Positions 8,227-16,612 of a stretch of DNA of 64,000 nucleotides are shown here, piece after piece (positions within the stretch are counted from its first letter, which is position 1; the number at the start of each line of letters is the position of its first letter). The stretch covers positions 163,695 to 227,694 of the forward strand of contig JAGAXF010000002.1 in the NCBI GenBank assembly GCA_017941085.1, written 5' to 3'. The notes beneath the pieces were generated by a model that had not been told where the DNA came from, did no database searches, and worked only from the letters and a program-made list of their open reading frames with translations. The translations under genes were made by a program, and so were the position numbers. Source of the stretch: Bacillota bacterium. Its GTDB lineage: Bacteria > Bacillota > Clostridia > Peptostreptococcales > Anaerovoracaceae.

Positions 8227-9328
8227 GGCACCTCTCATACACATAACCAAGCGAAAGGCCATGCCTTGGCAAAGGGCACTTTTAATAAGAATTTGCGCCA
8301 TAATTATTTCTTTGGTAGTATGCGGAATCCTAACCACCGTTGTTACGGGACTTAATCCCCTAAAGGTTTACGGCAGTATGTTTTCCGGAGCCTTTGGAAC
8401 CCCCAGAAGAATATGGACAATGGGGCAGGAAATCTCCATGCTGCTGGCGGTGGCCCTGGCTCTTACACCGGCCTTTAGAATGAGGTTCTGGAATCTGGGG
8501 GCAGAGGGTCAGGTTCTAATGGGAGGTCTGGCTACGGCGGCGTGTATGATTCTTCTGGGAGACAAGATACCCAATGGCCTTCTGATTTTGCTTATGCTGG
8601 TTTCCTCCGTTGCCGCCGGAGCAGTATGGGCTTTGATACCGGCCATATTTAAAGCCAGGTGGAATACAAATGAAACCCTGTTTACTTTGATGATGAACTA
8701 TGTGGCAATTCAGCTGGTGGCATATTTTGTAATCATCTGGGAAGTGCCAAAGGGTTCAGGAAAAATTGGCATCATAAATCAGAATACCGAAGCAGGTTGG
8801 CTTCCCATGATTGGTTCGTATAAATATCTTTTAAATATTCTGGTGGTGGCCGCCATTACGGTAGTGATGTACATCTACATGAAGTACAGCAAGCAGGGAT
8901 ATGAAATATCTGTAGTGGGAGAAAGCAAGAACACCGCCAGATATGTGGGAATAAAAGTTGAAAGAGTAATCATAAGAACCATGATTATATCCGGAGCCAT
9001 TTGCGGATTTACCGGATTGCTGCTGGTGGGAGGAACGGACCATACCATAACCACCACCATTGCAGGAGGCCGAGGCTTCACTGCAGTAATGGTAGCCTGG
9101 CTGGCAAAGTTCAATCCGGTGGTAATGATTCTGGCCAGCCTTCTGCTGGTTTTCATGGAACGAGGGGCAGGAGAAATATCCACCACCTTTGGTCTTAACC
9201 AAAGCTTTGGGGATATACTTACGGGAATAATACTATTCTTCATAATCGGAAGTGAATTCTTTATAAACTACAAACTAAACTTTAGAGGATCCGGAAAGGA
9301 CAAAGGAGAGAAAGGAGGAAAGGAATAA
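8219..9328 (+). CDS. Nucleoside ABC transporter permease 1
   Basis: Integral membrane subunit of 369 residues with about 8-10 hydrophobic helices, of the branched-chain amino acid/BMP permease superfamily. The FWNLGAEGQVLMGG and AGGRGFTAVMVAWLAKFNP segments are characteristic. ATG 8219 has GGGAGG seven bases upstream; the GTG at 8210 lies in that ribosome site. It overlaps the ATPase gene by 8 bases and the next permease by 1 base (TAATG), implying translational coupling. Confidence 0.88.
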   Translation: MNKAPLIHITKRKAMPWQRALLIRICAIIISLVVCGILTTVVTGLNPLKVYGSMFSGAFGTPRRIWTMGQEISMLLAVALALTPAFRMRFWNLGAEGQVLMGGLATAACMILLGDKIPNGLLILLMLVSSVAAGAVWALIPAIFKARWNTNETLFTLMMNYVAIQLVAYFVIIWEVPKGSGKIGIINQNTEAGWLPMIGSYKYLLNILVVAAITVVMYIYMKYSKQGYEISVVGESKNTARYVGIKVERVIIRTMIISGAICGFTGLLLVGGTDHTITTTIAGGRGFTAVMVAWLAKFNPVVMILASLLLVFMERGAGEISTTFGLNQSFGDILTGIILFFIIGSEFFINYKLNFRGSGKDKGEKGGKE

Positions 9329-10323
9329 TGTTGGATTTGGTAACCTTCATACCTAGAGCAGTAGTTCAAGGCATCCCTCTCCTCTACGGCAGCGTGGGAG
9401 AAACCATTACAGAAAAAACCGGAAACCTGAATCTGGGAATTCCCGGGGTAATGTATGTGGGAGGAATCGCAGGAGTAATAGGTGCCTTTCTTTATGAAAG
9501 AAGCGCAGGATCAGCGGAGAACATGAACGGAGCCCTGGCTATTCTCATTCCCTTCCTTTGCTGTCTAATAGGTTCCCTTCTCATGGGGCTCCTTTACTGT
9601 TTCCTTACGGTAACCTTAAGGGCTAATCAAAACGTAACGGGACTGGCTATGACCACCTTCGGTGTGGGCTTTGGTAATTTCTTTGGAGGGTCCCTCATTA
9701 AAATAACAGGAGCTGACGTTCCCTCCATCGCCCTCTCCGCCACCAGCAACTGGTTCAGAAAAACTTTGCCCTTTGCAAATACCACCGGTTGGTTCGGAAA
9801 GATTTTCCTTTCCTATGGTTTCCTGGCATACCTGGCCATAATAATCGCCTTTGCTGCCGCTTATTTTCTGAACAAAACCAGAAAGGGACTGCAGCTAAGG
9901 GCCGTAGGTGAAAATCCGGCTACTGCAGATGCTGCAGGAATCAACATTACCCGTTATAAATACATGGCAACCTGCATCGGTTGCATGATAGCAGGACTTG
10001 GTGGTCTTTACTACGTAATGGACTATGCCAACGGCATTTGGTCCAATGACGCCTTTGGAGACAGAGGGTGGCTGGCAATCGCCTTGGTAATCTTTACGGT
10101 GTGGAGACCTAATATCAGCGTCCCTGCCTCCATACTCTTTGGTGGACTGTATATTCTATACCTCTTCATTCCAACAGGAATGAACCTGGCCAACAAAGAA
10201 CTATATAAAATGCTTCCCTATGTGGTTACAATAATCGTTCTTGTGCTAACCAGTACCAGAAACAAAAGAGAGCATCAACCACCGGAAAGTCTGGGACTTC
10301 CCTACTTCCGCGAAGAGCGGTAG
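9328..10323 (+). CDS. Nucleoside ABC transporter permease 2
   Basis: Second membrane subunit, 331 residues. TEKTGNLNLGIPGVMYVGG near residue 30 and RAVGENPATADAAGIN around residue 190 are hallmarks of this permease group (TGxxNLGxEG-like and GxNPxAA-like texts). Its ATG overlaps the stop of permease 1. This is the last gene of the xpt/importer unit; a long hairpin follows. Confidence 0.88.
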   Translation: MLDLVTFIPRAVVQGIPLLYGSVGETITEKTGNLNLGIPGVMYVGGIAGVIGAFLYERSAGSAENMNGALAILIPFLCCLIGSLLMGLLYCFLTVTLRANQNVTGLAMTTFGVGFGNFFGGSLIKITGADVPSIALSATSNWFRKTLPFANTTGWFGKIFLSYGFLAYLAIIIAFAAAYFLNKTRKGLQLRAVGENPATADAAGINITRYKYMATCIGCMIAGLGGLYYVMDYANGIWSNDAFGDRGWLAIALVIFTVWRPNISVPASILFGGLYILYLFIPTGMNLANKELYKMLPYVVTIIVLVLTSTRNKREHQPPESLGLPYFREER

Positions 10324-10365
10324 GATCTATAGTAACAGTTCTTACTATCCACATGGGTTATCATC

Positions 10366-10433
10366 ATCTCCTATAGATATATACCTCTATTTGCTGTATT
10401 ATTAAGAGGTAGAGCATTATAGGAGATTTTTAT
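10366..10433 (+). terminator. Two-tier hairpin with T-run after the importer operon
   Basis: ATCTCCTATA (10366-10375) pairs with TATAGGAGAT (10418-10427), and inside it ACCTCT (10383-10388) pairs with AGAGGT (10405-10410). The internal loops are both seven bases. TTTTATT follows. It probably ends the importer transcript, although it lies only 16-20 bases before the next start and could also act on that gene. Confidence 0.6.
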
Positions 10434-10448
10434 TGAAAGGAGAATGAA

Positions 10449-11477
10449 ATGGGACCACTTATAGGCTTAATAGTATTTATTGTTTTAGCTGTAATTATAA
10501 TCGCCCTTTGCATTCGCATTGTTCCACAGGAGCAGGCATATATTATTGAATTCCTGGGTAAATACAAAACCACCTGGAGCGCAGGACTTCATTTTAAAAT
10601 CCCCTTCTTTGAAAGGGTGGTAAGAAAAATTTCCTTAAAGGAACAGGTTCTGGACTTTCCGCCTCAGCCGGTAATTACCAAGGATAACGTATCCGTAAGC
10701 ATAGACTCGGTAGTATTTGCCAAGGTATTCGATCCAAGGCTCTATACCTACGGTGTAGAAAATCCCATCGCCGGTCTACAGAATTTATCTGCAACTACCC
10801 TTCGTAATATTATAGGTAGCATGGAGCTGGACCAGACCCTTACATCCAGAGATAAGATAAACGCTCAGATGGAGGCAATTCTAGATGAGGCTACAGATAA
10901 ATGGGGCATCAAAGTAACCCGTGTGGAGCTTAAGAATATTACTCCTCCTCGTGAAATAGAAGAAGTAATGACCAAGCAAATGAGGGCGGAGCGTGAACGT
11001 CGTCAGACAGTATTGGAAGCTCAGGCCCATCAGGAAGCTGTAGTTTCCAGAGCCAAGGGTGACAAGGAAGCCAAGGTGTTGGCTGCAGAGGCAGAGAAGG
11101 AAGCAAGAATTGCCGTTGCCGAAGGTCAGGCCAAGTCCATAGAGCTGGTTTATCAGGCTGAAGCCGAAGGTTTAAAGCGACTTAGAGAGGCGGATATCAA
11201 CGAGCAGGTTCTTAAATACAAGGGACTGGACGCTCTTAAAAATGTTGCCGATGGTCGCGCCACCAAGATATACATGCCTTCGGATATTACGGAACTGGTA
11301 ACAAAGGCAGGAGTAATCAGCGAGGCCATGGGTATAGGTGACAGCACTCCCATAGACCATAGTCCCAAGGAGACAGCTCCTCTGGAAGAAGACCCTTGCA
11401 TAGATGAAGAAACTTCCCGGGAAGGCAAAATTGCTGCCCAGACAACGGCAGAAATAAAGCGTAGCCTGGAGGGATAA
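10449..11477 (+). CDS. SPFH/stomatin-like membrane protein
   Basis: A 342-residue prohibitin/stomatin-type protein. One N-terminal transmembrane helix (residues 5-24) is followed by VPQEQAYIIEFLGKYKTTWSAG, the usual start of the SPFH domain, then a long charged coiled-coil stretch rich in Ala, Glu and Lys (about residues 180-260; MTKQMRAERERRQTVLEAQ). Members form ring-like scaffolds at membrane microdomains. The common NfeD partner is not next to it. GAAAGGAGAATGAAATG gives a strong ribosome site. Confidence 0.88.
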   Translation: MGPLIGLIVFIVLAVIIIALCIRIVPQEQAYIIEFLGKYKTTWSAGLHFKIPFFERVVRKISLKEQVLDFPPQPVITKDNVSVSIDSVVFAKVFDPRLYTYGVENPIAGLQNLSATTLRNIIGSMELDQTLTSRDKINAQMEAILDEATDKWGIKVTRVELKNITPPREIEEVMTKQMRAERERRQTVLEAQAHQEAVVSRAKGDKEAKVLAAEAEKEARIAVAEGQAKSIELVYQAEAEGLKRLREADINEQVLKYKGLDALKNVADGRATKIYMPSDITELVTKAGVISEAMGIGDSTPIDHSPKETAPLEEDPCIDEETSREGKIAAQTTAEIKRSLEG

Positions 11478-11581
11478 AACAAGCAGCAAAGCTGTAACAA
11501 TTGGACAAAAAGTGTGTGTAAAAAATGGTGAAACTATAAATAAGAGGGTGCCGAACTCTCAGTGAAAGGATTTTTCGGTAT

Positions 11582-13084
11582 ATGAAATTAGAGCAGGCGC
11601 GACTGGATTTTGATAATTTACAAAGGAAAATAAGTGCATTTAATCATGCTACGGCATTGATTTACTATGATGGTGAAACAACAGCACCATCTGATACCGC
11701 AGCCAACAGAACCCATTCTCTTCAAATATTGAACGAAGAAATCTTTAAGCTGAAAACAGGAGAAGAGACTGAGGAACTGCTGAACTACTTAAACGAAAGA
11801 AGAGACGACCTTACCGTAAGGGAACGTCGTGCTGTGGACTTTATGCTTAAGGACTTCAATCGAAAAAAGCCAATTCCTCCAAAGGAATATGTTAACTACG
11901 AAAATTTGTTAACACTGGCTCAGGACGCCTGGCATACTGCAACAGAGGAAGACGACTTTAGCATTCTGGCGCCTCACCTTAAAAAGGTTTTTGACAAGCA
12001 AAGAGAATTCGCCAAGGTATGCAGGCCTGAAATGGACCCATACAAATATTGGCTGGAGCTTTATGAAGAGGGAGTGGACGTAGAGACCTGCGATAAGCTT
12101 TTTGCAGATATAAGAAACGAGCTTACACCTCTTCTACATCAGATTATGGAAAAACCTCAGGTGGATGACAGCAGCATCAAGGGTAATTTTTCTGTTGAGA
12201 AGCAGGAAGGCCTTGCTCTTTACCTTTTGGATCTAATAGGTCTCAATATGAATAGAGTTGGCCTTGCCACATCGGAGCATCCCTTTACTACATACCTGGG
12301 CTCCCACTATGATGAGAGAATAGCCACCAGGTATTCCAAGAAGGACTTCACCTTCTCCATGTATACGGTTTTGCATGAAGGAGGCCATGTTCTCTATGAT
12401 ATGGGACAGGCAGACAACCTGGCCTATACAGTTTTAGATGGAACCCAGTCCATGTCACTGCTGGAGAGCCAGGGAAGATTCTACGAAAACATCGTAGGAA
12501 GAAGTCTCCCCTTTATAGAATATATTTATCCGGAACTGGAAGAGCTTTTCCCGGAAACAATTTCCCGCCACACGCCGGAGGAAATATATAGAGCAGTAAA
12601 CAAGGTGGAACCGGGACTAATTAGAATGGATGCTGACGAACTGACTTTGAACCTTCACATAATAGTCAGGTACGAATTGGAAAAGGACATGATAGCCGGA
12701 ACGCTGGATGTTAAGGACCTTCCGGAGGCTTGGGCAGCAAAGTATAAGGATTATCTGGGACTGGATGTTCCTAACCATGTACACGGTGTTCTTCAGGACA
12801 TCCATTGGCCCTTTGGAGCCACAGGATATTTCCCCTCCTATGCCCTTGGAAATGTTATGGGATCTCAGATGACTGAGAAGATGAACGAGGAAATAAATCT
12901 GGAGGAATGCATTAAAGAAGGTAATTACGCTTTGATAAATCTTTGGAACAAGGAGAAGGTTTGGAAGCACGGTGGCCTGTACAATGCAAGAGAGATTATG
13001 GAGAAGCAAGTGGGAGTAAAGCTCTCCAGCGAACCATATATTAGATACCTAAGGAAAAAATATAGTGAAATATATAATCTGTAA
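11582..13084 (+). CDS. M32 family metallocarboxypeptidase (copy 1)
   Basis: Zinc-dependent carboxypeptidase of the Taq/Pfu type that removes C-terminal residues from peptides in the cytosol. The product is exactly 500 residues. The zinc site HEGGH, the family form of HExxH, is in TVLHEGGHVLYD at about residue 265, followed by the ESQGRFYENIVGRS helix that carries the third ligand glutamate. HVHGVLQDIHW and FGATGYFPSYALGN are further family texts. The next gene is a close paralogue of the same length. Confidence 0.92.
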   Translation: MKLEQARLDFDNLQRKISAFNHATALIYYDGETTAPSDTAANRTHSLQILNEEIFKLKTGEETEELLNYLNERRDDLTVRERRAVDFMLKDFNRKKPIPPKEYVNYENLLTLAQDAWHTATEEDDFSILAPHLKKVFDKQREFAKVCRPEMDPYKYWLELYEEGVDVETCDKLFADIRNELTPLLHQIMEKPQVDDSSIKGNFSVEKQEGLALYLLDLIGLNMNRVGLATSEHPFTTYLGSHYDERIATRYSKKDFTFSMYTVLHEGGHVLYDMGQADNLAYTVLDGTQSMSLLESQGRFYENIVGRSLPFIEYIYPELEELFPETISRHTPEEIYRAVNKVEPGLIRMDADELTLNLHIIVRYELEKDMIAGTLDVKDLPEAWAAKYKDYLGLDVPNHVHGVLQDIHWPFGATGYFPSYALGNVMGSQMTEKMNEEINLEECIKEGNYALINLWNKEKVWKHGGLYNAREIMEKQVGVKLSSEPYIRYLRKKYSEIYNL

Positions 13085-13111
13085 AGTGAAAGCAAAATGA
13101 AAGGAACAGAG

Positions 13112-14614
13112 ATGGACTTAAAGCAGGCAAGAGAGGACTTAATAAAGTTACAGATGAAGATGGCAGCCTATGAACACGGCATGGGGGCCATTAGCTACGA
13201 CGGTGAAACTACAGCGCCTAAGGGAACTGCCTCCAACAGAGCTCAATCCCTGGCAATATTAAGTGAAGAAGTGTATAAGATGGCCACAGGAAAAGAAACC
13301 GTTGAGCTTTTGGAATTCCTGGATGAAAACAAGGACGAGCTAACGGAAAAAGAGCAGCGCATGGTTTATTTGCTTCTCAAGGATTTAAGGCGCATGGAAA
13401 AAATCCCCATGGATGAATTTGTTGCCTATAGAAGACTTACGGTGGAAGCTCAAGCGGTTTGGGAAAAGGCCAAACATGATAATGATTTTGAAACCTTTAG
13501 GCCCTACCTTGAAAAGATATTTGAAACCACCAAAAAATTCGCCGCCTACTGTGAGCCGGATAAGGATCCCTATGATTACTGGCTAAACGAATATGAGGAA
13601 GGGGTGGACATGAAATACTGTGATGACTTCTTTGCTACCCTAAGAAGCCATATAGTTCCACTTCTTAAGAAAATTGAGGAGAAGCCTCAGGTAGATGATA
13701 CCTGTCTAATTGGAGACTTCCCGGAATACAAGCAGGAAGAATTGGCAACCTATCTCATGAAGGTAATCGGTTTGGATATGGATCACGTGGGACTTTCCAC
13801 CACAGAACATCCCTTTACCACCAGCCTGGGATCTCACCATGATGTTAGAATCACCACCCATTATATGAGGGACAATTATGCATCCTCCCTTTATAGTGTG
13901 GTTCACGAGGGAGGACACGCCCTCTATGATTCCGGTTCCCAGGACGACCTGGCATATACGGTTTTAGATGGTGGAGTTTCCATGGGAATTCATGAAAGCC
14001 AAAGCCGCTTCTATGAAAACCTAATAGGAAGAAGCCGTACCTTTGTTAAGTATATATTCCCCAAGCTTCAGGAACTTTTCCCGGAAGCCCTTAAGGGATA
14101 TGATGCAGAGGATGTGTATAAGGCTGTAAACAAAGTGGAGCCTTCTTTAATAAGAACAGAAGCTGATGAAGCTACCTACTGTCTTCACGTAATGGTTAGA
14201 TATGAATTGGAAAAAGCCATTATGCACAATGAGCTGGAGGTAAAGGATCTTCCGGAGGCATGGAACAAAATGTACAAGGAGTACCTTGGAGTGGATGTTC
14301 CCAATGATACTCAAGGAGTGCTTCAGGACAGTCATTGGTCCTTTGGTGCCATTGGCTATTTCCCGTCCTATGCCTTGGGTACAGCCTATGGAGCTCAGTT
14401 CATAGAGAAGATGAAGGAAACTGTGGATGTAGAGGAATGCCTGGAGAAAGGCGACTTTGGTCCCATCAATCAGTGGAACAAGGAGCACATTTGGAAACAC
14501 GGATGTCTCTACACACCAAAGGAAATAATTGAAAAGGCCGCCGGTGGAGAATTTAAGCCTGACGCCTATGTAAATTATCTGGAAACAAAGTTTGGAGAAA
14601 TCTACGGACTATAA
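13112..14614 (+). CDS. M32 family metallocarboxypeptidase (copy 2)
   Basis: Tandem paralogue of the preceding gene, again 500 residues when read from ATG 13112. That start aligns with copy 1 (MDLKQAREDLIKLQ against MKLEQARLDFDNLQ) and has AAAGGA seven bases ahead; the ATG at 13097 is in frame but overlaps that site. Zinc motif HEGGH is in SVVHEGGHALYD, with ESQSRFYENLIGRS after it. Only 27 bases separate the copies. Differences are spread along the chain, so this is an old duplication with both copies apparently functional. Confidence 0.92.
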   Translation: MDLKQAREDLIKLQMKMAAYEHGMGAISYDGETTAPKGTASNRAQSLAILSEEVYKMATGKETVELLEFLDENKDELTEKEQRMVYLLLKDLRRMEKIPMDEFVAYRRLTVEAQAVWEKAKHDNDFETFRPYLEKIFETTKKFAAYCEPDKDPYDYWLNEYEEGVDMKYCDDFFATLRSHIVPLLKKIEEKPQVDDTCLIGDFPEYKQEELATYLMKVIGLDMDHVGLSTTEHPFTTSLGSHHDVRITTHYMRDNYASSLYSVVHEGGHALYDSGSQDDLAYTVLDGGVSMGIHESQSRFYENLIGRSRTFVKYIFPKLQELFPEALKGYDAEDVYKAVNKVEPSLIRTEADEATYCLHVMVRYELEKAIMHNELEVKDLPEAWNKMYKEYLGVDVPNDTQGVLQDSHWSFGAIGYFPSYALGTAYGAQFIEKMKETVDVEECLEKGDFGPINQWNKEHIWKHGCLYTPKEIIEKAAGGEFKPDAYVNYLETKFGEIYGL

Positions 14615-14665
14615 GCGGACTATAAAATGAAGGCCGGCACATAGGACATCCTGAACAAGACGATT

Positions 14666-14702
14666 AAAGTAGACATGGAAAAACCTGTCTACTTTTTCTT
14701 TT
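14666..14702 (+). terminator. Terminator after the carboxypeptidase pair
   Basis: AAAGTAGACA pairs with TGTCTACTTT (loop of ten bases), followed by TTCTTTT. A strong intrinsic terminator between the M32 genes and the serpin gene. Confidence 0.85.
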
Positions 14703-14827
14703 GTTGTGGATTATATTTCGAATCCTTTTCTTGTGACCTTATATTAAAAAAAGGTACTATATAGATATAGAGTGATAATAATTGTGTTTAAGTAAGAGAT
14801 AGATTAGAATAACAGGGAGAATGAGAT

Positions 14828-16204
14828 ATGAAAAAAGTCATTGTAACAGCATTAATTGGAGCTTTAACGGCTAGCCTCTTCCTTTCCGGATGCGGCGCCG
14901 GCTCCCGAGGATTGGAAATGGAAAGTACAGTTTATGGAATGACCCAAGAAGAAGTAATGTCCAGCTTAGATGGCGAAGGAGAGAATTATTATTGGAACTT
15001 TTCCTCTTCTTTGTTTAAGAAGAGCTATTTGGACGAGAAACAGGAAGGGAGCCTGCTGATTTCGCCCCTTTCCGTATACTATGCCTTAGCCATGCTTTCC
15101 AATGGAGCAGATGAAATGACAAGGTGCCAGCTATTGGATACATTGGCTTATGGAGAAAGCACCGGGGCTATTACCTGCGGAACCTCCACCACAGGAGAGG
15201 GGGATATCTATGATGAGATTCAAGAGAACCTAAACACCTATCTCCGAGGATATTTAAATCTAACAAGCATCAGCGAGAAGGAAACCCAGGCCGTCATAAA
15301 GGAGATGAAAGATTTTTATAAGGGTGTAAATCCAACCCTTATGAAGATTGCCAATTCTATTTGGATAAAGAATGACCCTGCGTTAAAAGTAGAGGAAGAC
15401 TTCCTTAAAATCAACAGCAGCAACTATGACGCAGGCATCCAAACTATTAACTTTGATAGCAAAGCCGCCAAAACCATCAGTAAGTGGATTGAGGATCATA
15501 CCGGCGGCACCATCAAGGACATGATCAAGAAAGTTCCCGATGAAGCCATTATGTATTTGGTTAACGCCCTATCCTTTGAGGGAGACTGGATTAGTCCCTT
15601 TGAAGATTATCAGATTCAGCCCGGTGATTTCTATGGTCTTAATGAAACAAAGGAAGTGGATTTTATGACCCAGCAGGAGTCCACCTATCTGGAGGGAGAT
15701 AATTGTACAGGATTTGTTAAGCCATATATCGGGGGAGAATATGCCTTTGTTGGTATTCTGCCTAATGAGGGAATTTCCATTGAAGAATTCGTAGAAGGCA
15801 TGAGCAGCGATGAACTTAAAAATCTCATGTCCACTCCAATCTACCATGATGTAATTGTCACTATACCCAAATTTGAAACAGAGAGCAGCATGAGCCTTAA
15901 GGAAACCCTTGATGCCATGGGAGTCACGGCAGCCTTCGACTCAAAAGAAGCCAGGTTTAACAAACTGGGAACATATAAAGACGGCAATATCTATGTAGGT
16001 GACGTAATGCACAATACCTATATTAGCGTCCACGAAAAGGGAACCAAGGCAGGAGCTGCAACGGTTGTAGAGATGTTGGCGGAGTCGGCAGCCATGGATG
16101 TAGAGCCACCTAAATACGTAACTCTAAACCGTCCCTTCTTCTACATGCTGATGGATATTAATGAAAACATTCCTGTGTTCATGGGGGTAATAGAGGATCT
16201 GTAA
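14828..16204 (+). CDS. Serpin-family protease inhibitor, lipoprotein
   Basis: Surface-anchored inhibitor of serine (or cysteine) proteases. Signal peptide with lipobox LSGC (cysteine at residue 22). The serpin fold follows: SPLSVYYALAMLSNGAD, IANSIWIKN, YLVNALSFEGDW and the closing LNRPFFYMLMD. The reactive-loop hinge HEKGTKAGAATVVEM has small residues where inhibitory serpins need them, so inhibition by loop insertion is plausible. The scissile bond probably lies in the MLAESAAMD stretch but cannot be fixed by eye. It may protect the cell from host or competitor proteases. At 458 residues it is longer than most because of linker insertions. Confidence 0.92.
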   Translation: MKKVIVTALIGALTASLFLSGCGAGSRGLEMESTVYGMTQEEVMSSLDGEGENYYWNFSSSLFKKSYLDEKQEGSLLISPLSVYYALAMLSNGADEMTRCQLLDTLAYGESTGAITCGTSTTGEGDIYDEIQENLNTYLRGYLNLTSISEKETQAVIKEMKDFYKGVNPTLMKIANSIWIKNDPALKVEEDFLKINSSNYDAGIQTINFDSKAAKTISKWIEDHTGGTIKDMIKKVPDEAIMYLVNALSFEGDWISPFEDYQIQPGDFYGLNETKEVDFMTQQESTYLEGDNCTGFVKPYIGGEYAFVGILPNEGISIEEFVEGMSSDELKNLMSTPIYHDVIVTIPKFETESSMSLKETLDAMGVTAAFDSKEARFNKLGTYKDGNIYVGDVMHNTYISVHEKGTKAGAATVVEMLAESAAMDVEPPKYVTLNRPFFYMLMDINENIPVFMGVIEDL

Positions 16205-16289
16205 TCCGTTATAGAGAAGTCATGGAATTATGACCGGGGCCTATGGCCGGGACAAAGGGATGCTATAATAAAATTTTTTCTTCGGATAA

Positions 16290-16492
16290 ATGCATAAAAA
16301 GAGGGGTTCTATTCTAAGAAAAAGATAAAAATGATATGGGGCCGTGGACCTAAATAATGGATAATTAGTTAAACAGCCAGGTTTAGACCTTGCTGTTTAA
16401 TTTTTCCATTTTTTTATGCATTTTAGGGGTGAATTTTATGCATAAAATCGCATAAACAAAGGAAAATCAACGGTTTGACAAAATGCATAAAA
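16290..16492. promoter_or_regulatory. Cluster of ATGCATAAAA boxes, probable ArgR operators
   Basis: Four copies of an ATGCATAAAA-type half or full site lie upstream of arcA: 16290-16300, 16411-16424 (inverted), 16433-16448 and 16483-16492. The third is a perfect 16-base palindrome, ATTTTATGCATAAAAT, followed by a CGCATAAA half-site. ArgR/AhrC boxes are AT-rich palindromes of this form, and arginine deiminase genes are classic targets. The regulator is assigned by analogy. Confidence 0.6.
16369..16416 (+). terminator. Strong hairpin terminator between serpin and arcA
   Basis: TTAAACAGC (16369-16377) pairs with GCTGTTTAA (16392-16400), extended by AGG/CCT, and TTTTTCCATTTTTTT follows. It lies 165 bases past the serpin stop and 200 bases before arcA, so it ends the serpin transcript or is an arcA leader attenuator. 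Confidence 0.75.
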
Positions 16493-16504
16493 TCCAATTA
16501 AAAT
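16475..16504 (+). promoter_or_regulatory. Probable arcA promoter
   Basis: TTGACA at 16475-16480 and TAAAAT at 16499-16504 with an 18-base spacer. The spacer contains an ATGCATAAAA box, so a bound regulator would touch polymerase. Confidence 0.5.
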
Positions 16505-16612
16505 GGAATAGTCAATGAATGACCTGGGGTTTATAAATAAAATTCAGAAAAAAAGCTAGTTACAGTTAAAGATTTTGCCAGCAAAATCTACAAAGGTAAG
16601 GAGGTTCCTGAA

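Noticed and set aside
11520..11581. Glycine riboswitch-like text (GAACTCTCAGTGAAAGGA)
   Set aside because: Only a fragment resembling the 3' part; no full aptamer, and the downstream gene is a carboxypeptidase.
16205..16260. CCGGGGCC...GGCCGG hairpin as the serpin terminator
   Set aside because: No T-run follows; the stem at 16369-16400 with its T-tract is the better candidate.
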